A stretch of 36,028 nucleotides of DNA, taken from NCBI GenBank assembly GCA_017522185.1, contig JAFWZZ010000032.1, positions 1-36,028 of the forward strand. The letters run 5' to 3'. A program made the position numbers and the translations under genes. The stretch's first letter is position 1. Every line of letters begins with the position of its first letter. This DNA comes from Bacillota bacterium. GTDB taxonomy: Bacteria > Bacillota > Clostridia > Peptostreptococcales > Anaerovoracaceae. Positions 24,167 through 32,509 of the stretch are shown piece by piece. The notes beneath the pieces are model-generated. The model made no database searches and was not told the DNA's origin. It saw only the letters and a list, made by a program, of their open reading frames with translations.

Positions 24167-24724
24167 ATGGGTAAGAGATTTACGAGATTACAGAGAGAAG
24201 TAGCGCTGCTGCTTCTGATGATAACTGCCATTGGCGGAATATTCGCCTATCATGAGAATCATCCGGTCAACGAACATCCGGGGATGATTCGTCTCCATGT
24301 GGTGGCCAACAGCGATACGCCAGAAGATCAGATGCTTAAGCGGAAAGTCCGAAATGAAATGATCCGGATGATGGAGGGGCAGGATGACATAGAAGCCGCA
24401 CGTACTTATATCGATGGGAACCTGCAGGAAATGGAGGCTCTGGCGGAGACCGTTATCCGTGGGGGTGGCGCCTCCTATGGGGCAAAGGCAGAACGGAAGG
24501 TGAGCTTTATTCCGGAAAAAAGCTACGAGGATCTGACGCTGCCGGCAGGAAACTATGAAGCGCTTAAAATTACACTGGGGGAAGGTAAAGGACAGAACTG
24601 GTGGTGCGTCATATTCCCCCAGCTCTGCCTCATTGGTGAAGAAAGCGGCAGTGAAAAACTGGTTTTGAAATCAAAAATCAAAGAAATGATCATAGAACAG
24701 GAAAAAAGGGCGGAACCTGCATGA
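24167..24724 (+). CDS. spoIIR: stage II sporulation protein R
   Basis: This 185-residue secreted signalling protein is made in the forespore and triggers SpoIIGA to process pro-sigma-E in the mother cell. An N-terminal membrane/signal segment (about 12-28) is followed by the family signature IRLHVVANSDTPEDQMLKRKVRNE and, near the end, NWWCVIFPQLC. GGAAAGGACAGGAAG precedes the ATG. The length is normal or slightly short. Its stop codon lies within the terminator stem-loop, an unusually compact end. The gene argues strongly that the organism can form endospores. Confidence 0.93.
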   Translation: MGKRFTRLQREVALLLLMITAIGGIFAYHENHPVNEHPGMIRLHVVANSDTPEDQMLKRKVRNEMIRMMEGQDDIEAARTYIDGNLQEMEALAETVIRGGGASYGAKAERKVSFIPEKSYEDLTLPAGNYEALKITLGEGKGQNWWCVIFPQLCLIGEESGSEKLVLKSKIKEMIIEQEKRAEPA

Positions 24725-24745
24725 CAGCAGATTCGCCCTTTTTCT
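24703..24745. terminator. bidirectional terminator between spoIIR and htrA
   Basis: AAGGGCG pairs with CGCCCTT, and an inner CTGC/GCAG stem caps it. An A-run precedes it and a T-run follows. It overlaps the last codons and stop of spoIIR and can serve both converging genes. Confidence 0.78.
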
Positions 24746-24759
24746 TTCGTGCTTATAGA

Positions 24760-26022
24760 TTATGATTTTGTTTCAATCAGTTCCGTTTCGATGTCTACCG
24801 TTTTGTTGTCACGAATGACGGTGATGCTTACCTTGTCTCCCGGCTCGTGTTTGCTGAGGGCAGAAGATAAGTCGTCAAAGGTTTCAATCTTCTTGTCTTC
24901 GAGGTAATAGATCATATCTCCGGACTTCAGGCCGGCCTTCTTCGCTTTTTTGGAGGTTACGTCCTGAATGTATACACCGGTATGCTGTACGCCGTACTGC
25001 ATTGCCATCTGAGCATCTGTAATTTCCAGAACCTGAATACCGATGGAAGCTTTGTTACTGTTTTCTACGTCGCCGTCTTCGATGAGGGCCTTAGCAATCT
25101 TTGCCGCCGTGTTGATTGGGATGGCAAAGCCCAGACCTTCGATATCGGAACCAGAGGATTTGGCTACTACGATACCGATCAGGTGACCGTACTGGTCAAA
25201 CAGGCCGCCGCCGGAGTTACCCGGATTGATGGAAGCATCTGTCTGCAGCAGCGTAAGATTCTTGCCGTCTACCGTCAGTTCTCTGTCCAGCGCGCTGACG
25301 ATACCCTGGGATGCTGTGCCGCCCAGTTCGCCCAGCGGGTTGCCGATGGCAACAACCAAGTCACCAACAGATAATTCTTCGCTGTCTCCATAGGAAGCGG
25401 CAACCAGGTTTGTGGCGTTAACTTTGAGGACAGCCAGATCGTTTGCAGGGTCTGTGCCGACGATCTTAGCATTGAGCTCGGTGCCGTCCTTCAGGGTAAT
25501 CGTAATTTTGTTGGATCCTTCAACCACGTGGTTGCAGGTGAGGATGTAGCCCTTGGTATCCACGATGACGCCGCTGCCGGCACCTTCTGTAACATAGTTC
25601 TGCATCCAGATATCCATGGAAACGGATTCCGTCCTGATTTCAACTACGGCATTCTCATTCATGGCTACGATTTCCTCGATGGTCTTCTCGCTGCCCGTTG
25701 CCTTCTCCAGGGTGTAGTTGGTAGCGGAGATCCGCTTGGTGGTACTGCCGACGCCCCACTGGGATGCCAGCGTGTAACCGCCGATGGTCAGTGCTGAAGT
25801 GAGGATCATACAGATAATCATGGAAAGGACAAAAGCCTTCCTGGTAATGTACTTCGGTTCCTTCTTTTTCTTTGGTGCCTCCTCGCGGAATGCGGAAGGA
25901 TCATAATATACTGTCGGTTCTTCCGCAACGCTTTCTTCTTTTGTGTCATAAGCATCTCCGACCATGACAAAGTTCGGAGTGCTGTCGTTTGTTTCGTTAT
26001 TTTCATAATCTCTATAATCCAT
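24760..26022 (-). CDS. HtrA/DegP-like serine protease with PDZ domain
   Basis: The 420-residue protein has an acidic cytoplasmic N-terminus, one membrane helix (about 62-86), an extracellular S1C trypsin-like domain with triad H165 (CNHVV), D195 (NDLAVLKV) and S270 (GNSGGGLF), and one C-terminal PDZ domain (about 325-410). This is the HtrA layout of Firmicutes, degrading misfolded envelope proteins. The start has GGAAAGG and CAGG upstream. A perfect TATAAT is present on the minus strand at 26073-26078, without a clear -35. It is divergent from hslO, another protein-quality gene, which suggests shared stress control. Confidence 0.94.
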   Translation of the reverse strand: MDYRDYENNETNDSTPNFVMVGDAYDTKEESVAEEPTVYYDPSAFREEAPKKKKEPKYITRKAFVLSMIICMILTSALTIGGYTLASQWGVGSTTKRISATNYTLEKATGSEKTIEEIVAMNENAVVEIRTESVSMDIWMQNYVTEGAGSGVIVDTKGYILTCNHVVEGSNKITITLKDGTELNAKIVGTDPANDLAVLKVNATNLVAASYGDSEELSVGDLVVAIGNPLGELGGTASQGIVSALDRELTVDGKNLTLLQTDASINPGNSGGGLFDQYGHLIGIVVAKSSGSDIEGLGFAIPINTAAKIAKALIEDGDVENSNKASIGIQVLEITDAQMAMQYGVQHTGVYIQDVTSKKAKKAGLKSGDMIYYLEDKKIETFDDLSSALSKHEPGDKVSITVIRDNKTVDIETELIETKS

Positions 26023-26170
26023 TTATGAACCTGCCTTTCCTATTGTTAGCATTTTATCTTCGATATGACTAAATTATACAATAGAATTGTGGTTTTTTGG
26101 TGTTCATTTTGCAAAGAGTGTGATAAAATATATAAGTTAAATCGCAGATTAGAATGAAAGGTTGAAATAA

Positions 26171-27100
26171 ATGAGTAAAGTATTAACAGCAATGGACAGA
26201 AGCGGCTCTTTCCGCGTATACCTGACAATCAGTACAGATATGGTGGAAGAGGCGAGAAAAATTCATCATACAACACCTCTGGCGACGGCAGGCCTGGGCA
26301 GGGTTCTGACTGGTGCCGGCCTGATGGGCCTGATGCTGAAGAACGACAGCGAAAAGCTGACCCTGCAGTTCAAGGGCGATGGCCCTGCACAGCAGATTCT
26401 GGCGACAGCTTACGGCGACGGCAGAGTAAAAGGATATATTGCGAATCCGAATGTGGATCTTCCGCTGCGTGATGACCATCATCTGGACGTGGGAGGTTCC
26501 TTAGGCATCGGTGAGCTGACCGTAATCAAGGACATCGGCCTCAAAGAACCGTATGTTGGCAAGATTGCCCTGGTAAGTGGGGAAATCGCAGATGACTTAA
26601 CGGCATATTATTTCATTTCCGAACAGCAGAACTCTTCTGTAGCACTGGGCGTGAAGATTGACACTGACTGCTCCGTACTTTGTTCCGGCGGTATGATCAT
26701 TCAGATGCTGCCTGGCTTTGAAGAGGCGGCTGTAGACGCACTGGAAGAGATGCTGGCAAAGATGGAACCGCTGACTACCATCATCGAAAGAGTGATGGGT
26801 AATGGCGCAGGCAAGAGTGAAGAAGGCCTGCTTACAGACCTGATGTATGACATCTTCGCAGAAATGCCAGAAAGCTACACCGTGGACAAGAAAGAAGTAA
26901 GAGATATGAGATGGGAATGTGACTGCTGTGAGGAACGTCTGGAGCAGCTTATCATGACCATCGGTGCAAAGGATTTAAGAGAACTGATCGAAGAAGACGG
27001 ACAGGCAGAACTGGTTTGTCAGTTCTGCGAAAGCAAGTACTTCTTTGATAAGGAGCATTTAGAAAAGATCTACGCCCAGGTAACAGGCGGCAGATCATAG
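26171..27100 (+). CDS. hslO: Hsp33 redox-regulated chaperone
   Basis: The 309-residue protein holds unfolded proteins during oxidative stress. The substrate domain contains YGDGRVKGYIANP and DLPLRDDHHLDVGGSLG; the C-terminal zinc redox switch has cysteines near 250-253 (ECDCC) and 283-286 (CQFC). An additional Cys follows the first pair (CDCC instead of CDC). AAAGG precedes the ATG, and TAAAAT at 26124-26129 is a likely -10. It heads a run of five close genes to 30753. Confidence 0.95.
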   Translation: MSKVLTAMDRSGSFRVYLTISTDMVEEARKIHHTTPLATAGLGRVLTGAGLMGLMLKNDSEKLTLQFKGDGPAQQILATAYGDGRVKGYIANPNVDLPLRDDHHLDVGGSLGIGELTVIKDIGLKEPYVGKIALVSGEIADDLTAYYFISEQQNSSVALGVKIDTDCSVLCSGGMIIQMLPGFEEAAVDALEEMLAKMEPLTTIIERVMGNGAGKSEEGLLTDLMYDIFAEMPESYTVDKKEVRDMRWECDCCEERLEQLIMTIGAKDLRELIEEDGQAELVCQFCESKYFFDKEHLEKIYAQVTGGRS

Positions 27101-27110
27101 GGGCAGAAAG

Positions 27111-27536
27111 ATGAAAGATATTACACTGAAGATTATTGGAAAACAGTATTCCGAAGATCAGGAAGAAGATCAGATGGAATTTGTGACAGAAGGAAAGCTT
27201 TACGAAAGAAACGGCGCCATGTATCTGGTGTATGAGGAAAGCGAATTTTCCGGCATGCCGGGATGCAAGACATCTCTCAAGTTGACGCCGGAAAGCATCC
27301 GCATGAAACGCATCGGCGGGGAAGCTTTTGGCATGGAGTTTGTCTTTGAGAAAGGAAAGCGCTTCCAGAGCAGCTACAGAACGCCGTATGGCATCTTTGA
27401 TATGGAAGTGCTGACCAACAACGTGGTGAATAACCTGACGCCGGAAGGCACGGGCGATATTTTCATTGACTACCATGTCAGTCTGAGCGGCATGACAGAA
27501 GGTAGGAATTGTTTGAGTATAGAAGTAACACAATAG
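27111..27536 (+). CDS. DUF1934 (YwiB-like) protein
   Basis: The 141-residue protein is all beta, with the DUF1934 features ITLKIIGKQ at the start, [27 protein letters not shown] in the middle and [19 protein letters not shown] near the end. The family has a calycin-like barrel fold; its ligand is unknown. In many Firmicutes it neighbours argS, which is not seen here. It starts 10 bases after hslO with a weak ribosome site. Confidence 0.8.
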   Translation: MKDITLKIIGKQYSEDQEEDQMEFVTEGKLYERNGAMYLVYEESEFSGMPGCKTSLKLTPESIRMKRIGGEAFGMEFVFEKGKRFQSSYRTPYGIFDMEVLTNNVVNNLTPEGTGDIFIDYHVSLSGMTEGRNCLSIEVTQ

Positions 27537-27548
27537 GGGGTAAGGACA

Positions 27549-27653
27549 GTGAACGAAAAGAAAAAGAGAATGATTGCGAAGATTATCGTCATCGCTTTAA
27601 TTATTTCTTTAGTAGGAACCAGTGTATTTGGTGCACTGATGTTGTGGGTATAG
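27549..27653 (+). CDS. 34-residue single-span membrane microprotein
   Basis: A GTG start is preceded by GGGGGTAAGG and opens a 34-codon frame. The product has a basic N-terminus ([11 protein letters not shown]), a helix of about 20 hydrophobic residues ([20 protein letters not shown]) and ends MLWV. It resembles the short DUF4044-type proteins of Firmicutes. It fits exactly between DUF1934 (12-base gap) and the ribosome site of the next gene (20-base gap to its ATG). The alternative is a reading-frame accident, made unlikely by the ribosome site and spacing. Confidence 0.6.
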   Translation: MNEKKKRMIAKIIVIALIISLVGTSVFGALMLWV

Positions 27654-27673
27654 AAGAAAATCGGAGGACAGCA

Positions 27674-29185
27674 ATGAAGAAGGGTTTTGATGCTGAAAAA
27701 TACATCGAGGAACAGTCAAAATACATTTTAGAGCGCATCGGTCAGGGAGACGCAGAAAGGTTATACCTGGAGTTTGGAGGCAAGCTTGTTCATGATAAAC
27801 ATGCTATGCGTGTGCTGCCGGGATTTGATGAAAACGCAAAGATCAAATTGCTGCAGAAGATGAAGGACGAAGCGGAAATCATCATCTGCATCTATGCCGG
27901 CGACATTATGACCAACAAGACCCGCCACGATTTCGGTATCACATATGATCTGGAAGTGATGCGTCTCATCGACACTTTCAGAAGATACGATTTGGAAATC
28001 AACAGCGTTGTGGTAACCAGATACGAAGATGCACCGGCGGTGGACATGTTTATCAATAAGCTGGAGAGAAGAGGCATCAAAACGTACAAGCACAGATTCA
28101 CCAAGGGTTATCCGACCGATGTGGATACTATCGTAAGTGACGAAGGTTACGGTGCAAATCCATATATTGAAGTTACAAAGCCTCTGGTCGTGGTAACTGG
28201 TCCCGGTGGTGGCAGCGGCAAGCTGGCAACCAGCTTGTCTCAGCTGTATCATGACTTCAAAAGAGGTATCAAAGTCAGATATGCCAAGTTCGAAACCTTC
28301 CCGATTTGGAATCTGCCGCTGAAGCATCCGGTAAACATTGCATACGAAGCAGCGACGGCTGACCTGAAGGACGTGAACATGATCGACTCCTTCCATCTGG
28401 AAGCTTATGGCAAAATGGCAGTCAACTACAATCGTGATATGGAAGTCTTCCCGGTTGTAAAGAGAATCATTGAAAAGATTACAGGAGAAACTTCAGAATA
28501 CCAGTCTCCGACAGACATGGGTGTAAACCGTATCGGCTGTGTAATCACCGATGACGAAGTCTGCAAGGAAGCCGCATATCAGGAAATCATCAGAAGATAT
28601 CTGATCGCAGAATGTGACTACAAGAAGGGCAAAATCGATGAGGGGTCTTTAGAAAGAGCAAAGCTTCTCATGAAGGAAGTGGGCAAGGATGTCAGCGACA
28701 GAAAGGTTGTAGAGGCTGCGAGAGTATATGCAGAGCAGAAAGTAGCCGGAAATGATCGTTATCAGAACATGGTTGCCATGGCACTGGAACTGCCTGACGG
28801 CTGTATCGTGACAGGAAGAAGCTCCCGCCGTATGGTTGCAGCAGCTGCGGCAGTGCTCAATGCAATCAAAAAGATGTCCGGACTTGCTGATGACATGCTG
28901 ATTATCACGCCGCAGGTACTGGAGACAACACAGAAACTGAAGACGGATATTCTGGATTATGACAGAACCAGCCTGAACTGTGAAGAGGTTCTCATGGCAC
29001 TGTCCATCTCCGGCACGCAGAATCCAATGGCACAGGTTGCTGTGGACAAGCTGAAGCAGCTGAAGGGCTGTAAGGCACACTGTACAGCGATCTTAAGTGA
29101 CAGCGATGAGCAGACGCTTCGTGCACTGGGTATCGATGTAACCTGTGATCCGGAATATATCACTACGAACCTTTATACAGGATAA
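27674..29185 (+). CDS. DUF1846 family protein
   Basis: The 503-residue protein matches DUF1846 throughout: [22 protein letters not shown] at the start (shown by family, not by function), [21 protein letters not shown], a glycine-rich nucleotide-like loop [23 protein letters not shown] near 173-195, and [21 protein letters not shown] late. The loop suggests phosphate or nucleotide binding, but no reaction is established. I chose the ATG at 27674 because GGAGGACAG precedes it and the family begins there; longer frames upstream overlap the microprotein. Confidence 0.88.
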   Translation: MKKGFDAEKYIEEQSKYILERIGQGDAERLYLEFGGKLVHDKHAMRVLPGFDENAKIKLLQKMKDEAEIIICIYAGDIMTNKTRHDFGITYDLEVMRLIDTFRRYDLEINSVVVTRYEDAPAVDMFINKLERRGIKTYKHRFTKGYPTDVDTIVSDEGYGANPYIEVTKPLVVVTGPGGGSGKLATSLSQLYHDFKRGIKVRYAKFETFPIWNLPLKHPVNIAYEAATADLKDVNMIDSFHLEAYGKMAVNYNRDMEVFPVVKRIIEKITGETSEYQSPTDMGVNRIGCVITDDEVCKEAAYQEIIRRYLIAECDYKKGKIDEGSLERAKLLMKEVGKDVSDRKVVEAARVYAEQKVAGNDRYQNMVAMALELPDGCIVTGRSSRRMVAAAAAVLNAIKKMSGLADDMLIITPQVLETTQKLKTDILDYDRTSLNCEEVLMALSISGTQNPMAQVAVDKLKQLKGCKAHCTAILSDSDEQTLRALGIDVTCDPEYITTNLYTG

Positions 29186-29187
29186 TT

Positions 29188-30753
29188 ATGGGAAACAAAA
29201 CGAAACGAATTCTGGAGAATTTAGAAACAAATAAATACAGAAATATCTTAGAAGGCGTTGGTGTCGGTGTGCTTACCGGCCTGACCGTATCCTTCTTTCG
29301 ATTGAGTTTACAGAAAGCAGAGTCCTTCCGGGGCTCTGTTTTGCGTGGCATAGAAACAACAGGTCAGGGCGTGATGTGGGCGCTGCTGCTTCTGGCAGCG
29401 GCTTACCTCATCGTCTGGTTCTGCAGCCGCAAGGTTCCGCTCTGTGGAGGCTCCGGTATCCCCCAGGTCAAAGGGGAACTGCTGGGCAAGATAGAGCAAA
29501 ACTGGTGGCAGGTGCTGTTGGCCAAGTATTTTGGCGGCGTTGCAGCTATCGGTGCAGGACTTTCCCTGGGTCGTGAAGGCCCGAGCATCCAGCTGGGTGC
29601 CATGGTGGGTAAGGGCTTCTCCAGATTGACTGGTAAGCTGCGGACAGAAGAAAAACTGCTGATGACCTGCGGTGCAGGTGCGGGGCTTTCCGGTGCCTTC
29701 TGTGCACCGCTGGCAGGCGTCGTATTTACCCTGGAAGAGCTGCACAAGAACTTCTCCACAGAGATTCTGCTGGCAACCATGGCAGCTTCCGTGGCGTCTG
29801 ACTTCGTGTCTTCCTATTTATTCGGGTTGACACCGGTTTTTGGCATCCACGTAGAGAGCAAACTGCCGCTGTCTCATTACTGGCAGCTGATCCTTCTCGG
29901 CATTCTGCTGGGGGGGTTAGGCGTTTTCTACAACTGGACAACGGCAAGAATGCAGGAGTTCTATGACAAAATTCCAAGAAAGTCTCTCAAGGTTGCACTG
30001 CCCTTCGGGGCGGTCATTCTGCTGGCTGTATGCTATCCGATTGTACTGGGCAGCGGCCACGAGTTGGTTGCAGAAACGGCTGATGGGCACTTCGTGCTGC
30101 AGACACTGGCAGTGCTTTTGATTGTGAAATTCTTCTATTCCATTTTCTGCTTTGGTTCCGGTGTACCGGGCGGTATTTTCCTGCCGCTGCTGGTGCTGGG
30201 TTCTTTGACAGGAGGCCTGTTCGCAACCCTGATGGAACAGTTTGCAGGAAATGACAGTATGTATATGGCGAATTTCGTGATTCTGGGCATGACCGGTCTC
30301 TTCGCATCCATCGTTAGAGCGCCGATTACAGGGGTTATTCTGATTACGGAGATGTCCGGCGATTTCAAGAACTTCCTGCCGCTGGCGGTCATCGCTTTGA
30401 TTGCATATTTGACGGCAGATATGCTGAAAGGGGAGCCGATTTACGACCAGCTGCTGGACAGAATGCTTTCCGGCGGTAAGAAGCACGGCACAACAAAGGA
30501 AACAAAGGGCCACAAGGTGCTTCTGGAGAGTCAGGTATATATCGGCAGCCGTATGGACGGCGAGAAAATTGAGAAGATGCTGCTACCAAAGGGATGTCTG
30601 GTGGTTTCCGTGCAGAGAGAAAAGAAGGAAATCGTCCCAAGCGGCAGTACGGTGCTGAAGGGCGGGGACAAGCTCATCATCCTTTGCTCAGAAGGGGACG
30701 TCCATGTGGTGGAAGAAAAACTAAAGAACATATGTAAGACGATAAAGTTTTAA
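29188..30753 (+). CDS. ClC family chloride/proton transporter with C-terminal RCK_C (TrkA-C) domain
   Basis: The 521-residue protein has the three ClC anion-site motifs: GSGIPQ (88-93), GREGP (128-132, with the gating glutamate E130) and GSGVPGGIF near 323-331. The internal proton-path glutamate lies in TLEELHK (183-184), so an exchanger is more likely than a channel. GSGIP, not the GNGxP-type motif of fluoride ClC proteins, points to chloride. Residues about 445-515 form an RCK_C domain that may sense nucleotide or ion. The gene begins 2 bases after DUF1846 and ends the operon. Confidence 0.92.
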   Translation: MGNKTKRILENLETNKYRNILEGVGVGVLTGLTVSFFRLSLQKAESFRGSVLRGIETTGQGVMWALLLLAAAYLIVWFCSRKVPLCGGSGIPQVKGELLGKIEQNWWQVLLAKYFGGVAAIGAGLSLGREGPSIQLGAMVGKGFSRLTGKLRTEEKLLMTCGAGAGLSGAFCAPLAGVVFTLEELHKNFSTEILLATMAASVASDFVSSYLFGLTPVFGIHVESKLPLSHYWQLILLGILLGGLGVFYNWTTARMQEFYDKIPRKSLKVALPFGAVILLAVCYPIVLGSGHELVAETADGHFVLQTLAVLLIVKFFYSIFCFGSGVPGGIFLPLLVLGSLTGGLFATLMEQFAGNDSMYMANFVILGMTGLFASIVRAPITGVILITEMSGDFKNFLPLAVIALIAYLTADMLKGEPIYDQLLDRMLSGGKKHGTTKETKGHKVLLESQVYIGSRMDGEKIEKMLLPKGCLVVSVQREKKEIVPSGSTVLKGGDKLIILCSEGDVHVVEEKLKNICKTIKF

Positions 30754-30759
30754 GAATAC

Positions 30760-30808
30760 GTAAAAGGCTGTATAGTCCGGTGGAAAGTCGGACAATACAG
30801 CCTTTTAC
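30760..30808. terminator. strong bidirectional terminator between the ClC gene and the XRE gene
   Basis: A stem of about 19 pairs (GTAAAAGGCTGTATAGTCCG with its complement, one mismatch) surrounds a short loop. Both flanks provide T-runs for their strand. Confidence 0.88.
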
Positions 30809-30823
30809 ATTCAGACGCGATTT

Positions 30824-31198
30824 TTAGCCGAGGGCAAGAAACCCTTCTTTTTCCAAAAGTACATTTGCACGTTCCATCAGTTTCCCCTGTGCATGAGGCG
30901 GCAGCTGGAAGTACGCTTCTACCAGATGCGCCACATCACGGCGGCTTCTTTCCTGTGAAAAGACTTTTTGGACGTAGAGATTCGTTTTGGAATCCAACAG
31001 CACGTCGAGACGAGTATTATATAGTGCTGCCAGATCTACAAGCAAATCCATGGAGGGGAGTTTCCTGCCAAGCTCGTAGAGGGTGTAGGTGCTGCGGCAG
31101 ATGTGGAGTTCTTCCGCAACTTCCGCCTGTGTATATCCAAAGGCGTTACGCAAAAGCTTTAAATTCTCGGCTAATTTTTGTTGCGTATTGATGTCCAC
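30824..31198 (-). CDS. XRE family helix-turn-helix regulator
   Basis: The 124-residue protein has an N-terminal HTH_3 domain (about residues 6-62; NLKLLRNAFGYTQAEVAEEL then LGRKLPSMDLLVDLAALYNT) and a C-terminal helical part (VFSQERSRRDVAHLVEAYFQL). I chose the GTG at 31198 because AAAGGAGG precedes it and the HTH begins there; a longer frame reaches 31306 but would run through a promoter and the tandem repeats. An extended -10 (TGGTATAAT) lies at 31242-31250 on the minus strand. The repeats upstream and the near-copy at the hbd promoter make hbd a candidate target (inference). Confidence 0.85.
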   Translation of the reverse strand: MDINTQQKLAENLKLLRNAFGYTQAEVAEELHICRSTYTLYELGRKLPSMDLLVDLAALYNTRLDVLLDSKTNLYVQKVFSQERSRRDVAHLVEAYFQLPPHAQGKLMERANVLLEKEGFLALG

Positions 31199-31241
31199 CC
31201 CACACCCTCCTTTGGTATAAAAACTATCATTTTCACCTGTT

Positions 31242-31250
31242 ATTATACCA
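31242..31250 (-). promoter_or_regulatory. extended -10 promoter of the XRE gene
   Basis: On the minus strand TGGTATAAT is a full extended -10 element. No good -35 is present at 16-18 bases, which is usual for this class. The TTTTCCAACA repeats begin about 25 bases further upstream. Confidence 0.7.
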
Positions 31251-31275
31251 GAACATATTTTTTTGTGGGGACGAA

Positions 31276-31305
31276 TTTTCCAACATTTTCCAACATATTC
31301 CAACA
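31276..31305. repeat. three tandem 10-bp direct repeats TTTTCCAACA
   Basis: The copies are TTTTCCAACA, TTTTCCAACA and TATTCCAACA, back to back, so each lies one helical turn from the next. They sit about 40-70 bases upstream of the XRE start of transcription and about 60-85 upstream of the hbd -35. A protein could contact the same DNA face at each copy. Confidence 0.8.
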
Positions 31306-31349
31306 TTTTTCTCCGTGTTTTCCCCGCGAAAAAAGTTACTCCCCAATAG

Positions 31350-31359
31350 TTTTGGAAAA
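31350..31359. promoter_or_regulatory. reverse-oriented near-copy of the TTTTCCAACA repeat at the hbd promoter
   Basis: TTTTGGAAAA is the complement of TTTTCCAAAA and matches the repeat at 9 of 10 positions. It lies 4 bases before the hbd -35. It is also part of CCAATAGTTTTGG, a small inverted repeat. An operator role is proposed, not shown. Confidence 0.45.
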
Positions 31360-31363
31360 GGTG

Positions 31364-31391
31364 TTTACTTTATTTTTTTATATGATATAAT
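31364..31391 (+). promoter_or_regulatory. promoter of hbd
   Basis: TTTACT and a perfect TATAAT are separated by 16 bases. The predicted start near 31398 leaves an AT-rich leader of about 60 bases, ending in AGGAGG 9 bases before the ATG. Confidence 0.75.
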
Positions 31392-31457
31392 AAATGGTAA
31401 TTGTGAGTTAATTTTTTAACAAAATAAATGTACGTAAATAAGTAGGAGGTTTTCACA

Positions 31458-32306
31458 ATGAAAAAAGTTGGTGTATTAGGCACAGGTACAATGGGCGCTG
31501 GCATCATTCAGGTACTGGCACAGAACGGTTACGAAGTAGTACTGAGAGCAAGAAGAGAGTCTTCTGTAGAAAAAGGTATTGCTACAGTTTCCAAGAACTT
31601 AGACAGATTAGTAAAGAAAGAAAAGATCACAGAAGCTGACAAGGCTGAAATCATGGGCAGAATCCACGGTTCCACAGACATCAGCATCGTTAAGGACGCT
31701 GACCTGATCATCGAAGCTGCTACAGAAGATATGGAAGCTAAGAAAGCATTATTTGCTGAATTAGACCAGTTAGTAAAGCCAGAAACTATCTTAGCTACTA
31801 ACACTTCTTCCTTATCCATCACTGAAATCGCTGCTGCAACTGGCAGACCTGACAAAGTTATCGGTATGCACTTCTTCAACCCAGTTCCAGCTATGAAGTT
31901 AGTTGAAATCATCAAGGGCTTAACTACTTCCGAAGAAACTAAGGCTACTATCGTTGAATTATCCGAAAAGTTAGGCAAGACTCCAGTAGAAGTTGCTGAA
32001 GCTCCTGGTTTCGTAGTAAACAGAATCTTAATCCCAATGATCAACGAAGGTATCGGCATCTTAGCTGACGGCGTTGCTGACGCAAAGGGCATCGACACAG
32101 CTATGAAGTTAGGTGCTAACCACCCAATGGGACCTTTAGAATTAGGTGACTTAATCGGTTTAGACGTATGTCTGGCTATCATGGACGTTCTGTACACTGA
32201 ATACGGCGATCCTAAGTACAGACCACACGTATTACTGAAGAAGATGGTAAGAGCTGGCAAGTTAGGTAGAAAGACAGGCGTTGGCTTCTACGACTACAGC
32301 AAATAA
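31458..32306 (+). CDS. hbd: 3-hydroxybutyryl-CoA dehydrogenase
   Basis: The 282-residue enzyme reduces acetoacetyl-CoA to 3-hydroxybutyryl-CoA with NAD(P)H on the route to butyrate. The dinucleotide motif [12 protein letters not shown] is at 5-16. The catalytic [13 protein letters not shown] segment (with the family His and Asn) is at about 138-150. The C-terminal dimer domain ends [13 protein letters not shown], typical of the family. Codon use is extremely biased (TTA for Leu, GTA, GCT, CCA), as in abundant enzymes. It is transcribed alone; the crotonase, thiolase and acyl-CoA dehydrogenase partners are not in this window. Confidence 0.96.
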   Translation: MKKVGVLGTGTMGAGIIQVLAQNGYEVVLRARRESSVEKGIATVSKNLDRLVKKEKITEADKAEIMGRIHGSTDISIVKDADLIIEAATEDMEAKKALFAELDQLVKPETILATNTSSLSITEIAAATGRPDKVIGMHFFNPVPAMKLVEIIKGLTTSEETKATIVELSEKLGKTPVEVAEAPGFVVNRILIPMINEGIGILADGVADAKGIDTAMKLGANHPMGPLELGDLIGLDVCLAIMDVLYTEYGDPKYRPHVLLKKMVRAGKLGRKTGVGFYDYSK

Positions 32307-32332
32307 GATTCAACCTACATATGCGTGATTTT

Positions 32333-32359
32333 AAGGACTGCTTTCGGGCAGTCCTTTTT
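32333..32359 (+). terminator. Rho-independent terminator of hbd
   Basis: AAGGACTGC pairs with GCAGTCCTT around TTTCGG, followed by T-rich sequence, 26 bases after the stop. Confidence 0.88.
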
Positions 32360-32378
32360 ATGTGTCGAAAAATCCCTC

Positions 32379-32407
32379 TTCAAATTTTCAATCGCGTGGT
32401 ATATAAT
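32379..32407 (+). promoter_or_regulatory. promoter of the rho transcript
   Basis: TTCAAA and a perfect TATAAT are separated by 17 bases. The leader of about 95 bases contains a small AAGAT/ATCTT stem; rho genes are often autoregulated through their leaders, which is possible here. Confidence 0.7.
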
Positions 32408-32509
32408 AGTAGAAGATTTTTTATCTTAACGAGTTTATATCTGCATTCGAATATTTCCCAAGAAAAGTAAGTTTACCAGTTGAATATATAGAAAGGAAGG
32501 ACTCTTTTT

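Noticed and set aside
31276-31305. tandem repeats as a CRISPR array or plasmid iterons
   Set aside because: Units are 10 bases with no spacers, so not CRISPR; there is no replication gene nearby, so a regulator-binding role is more plausible.
31199-31306. longer XRE protein reaching 31306
   Set aside because: The extension runs through an extended -10 promoter and tandem repeats; a GTG with AAAGGAGG marks the real start.
31529-32260. 243-codon open frame antisense to hbd
   Set aside because: The strong codon bias of hbd removes stops on the opposite strand; the product shows low-complexity Ser/Ile-rich sequence and no ribosome site.
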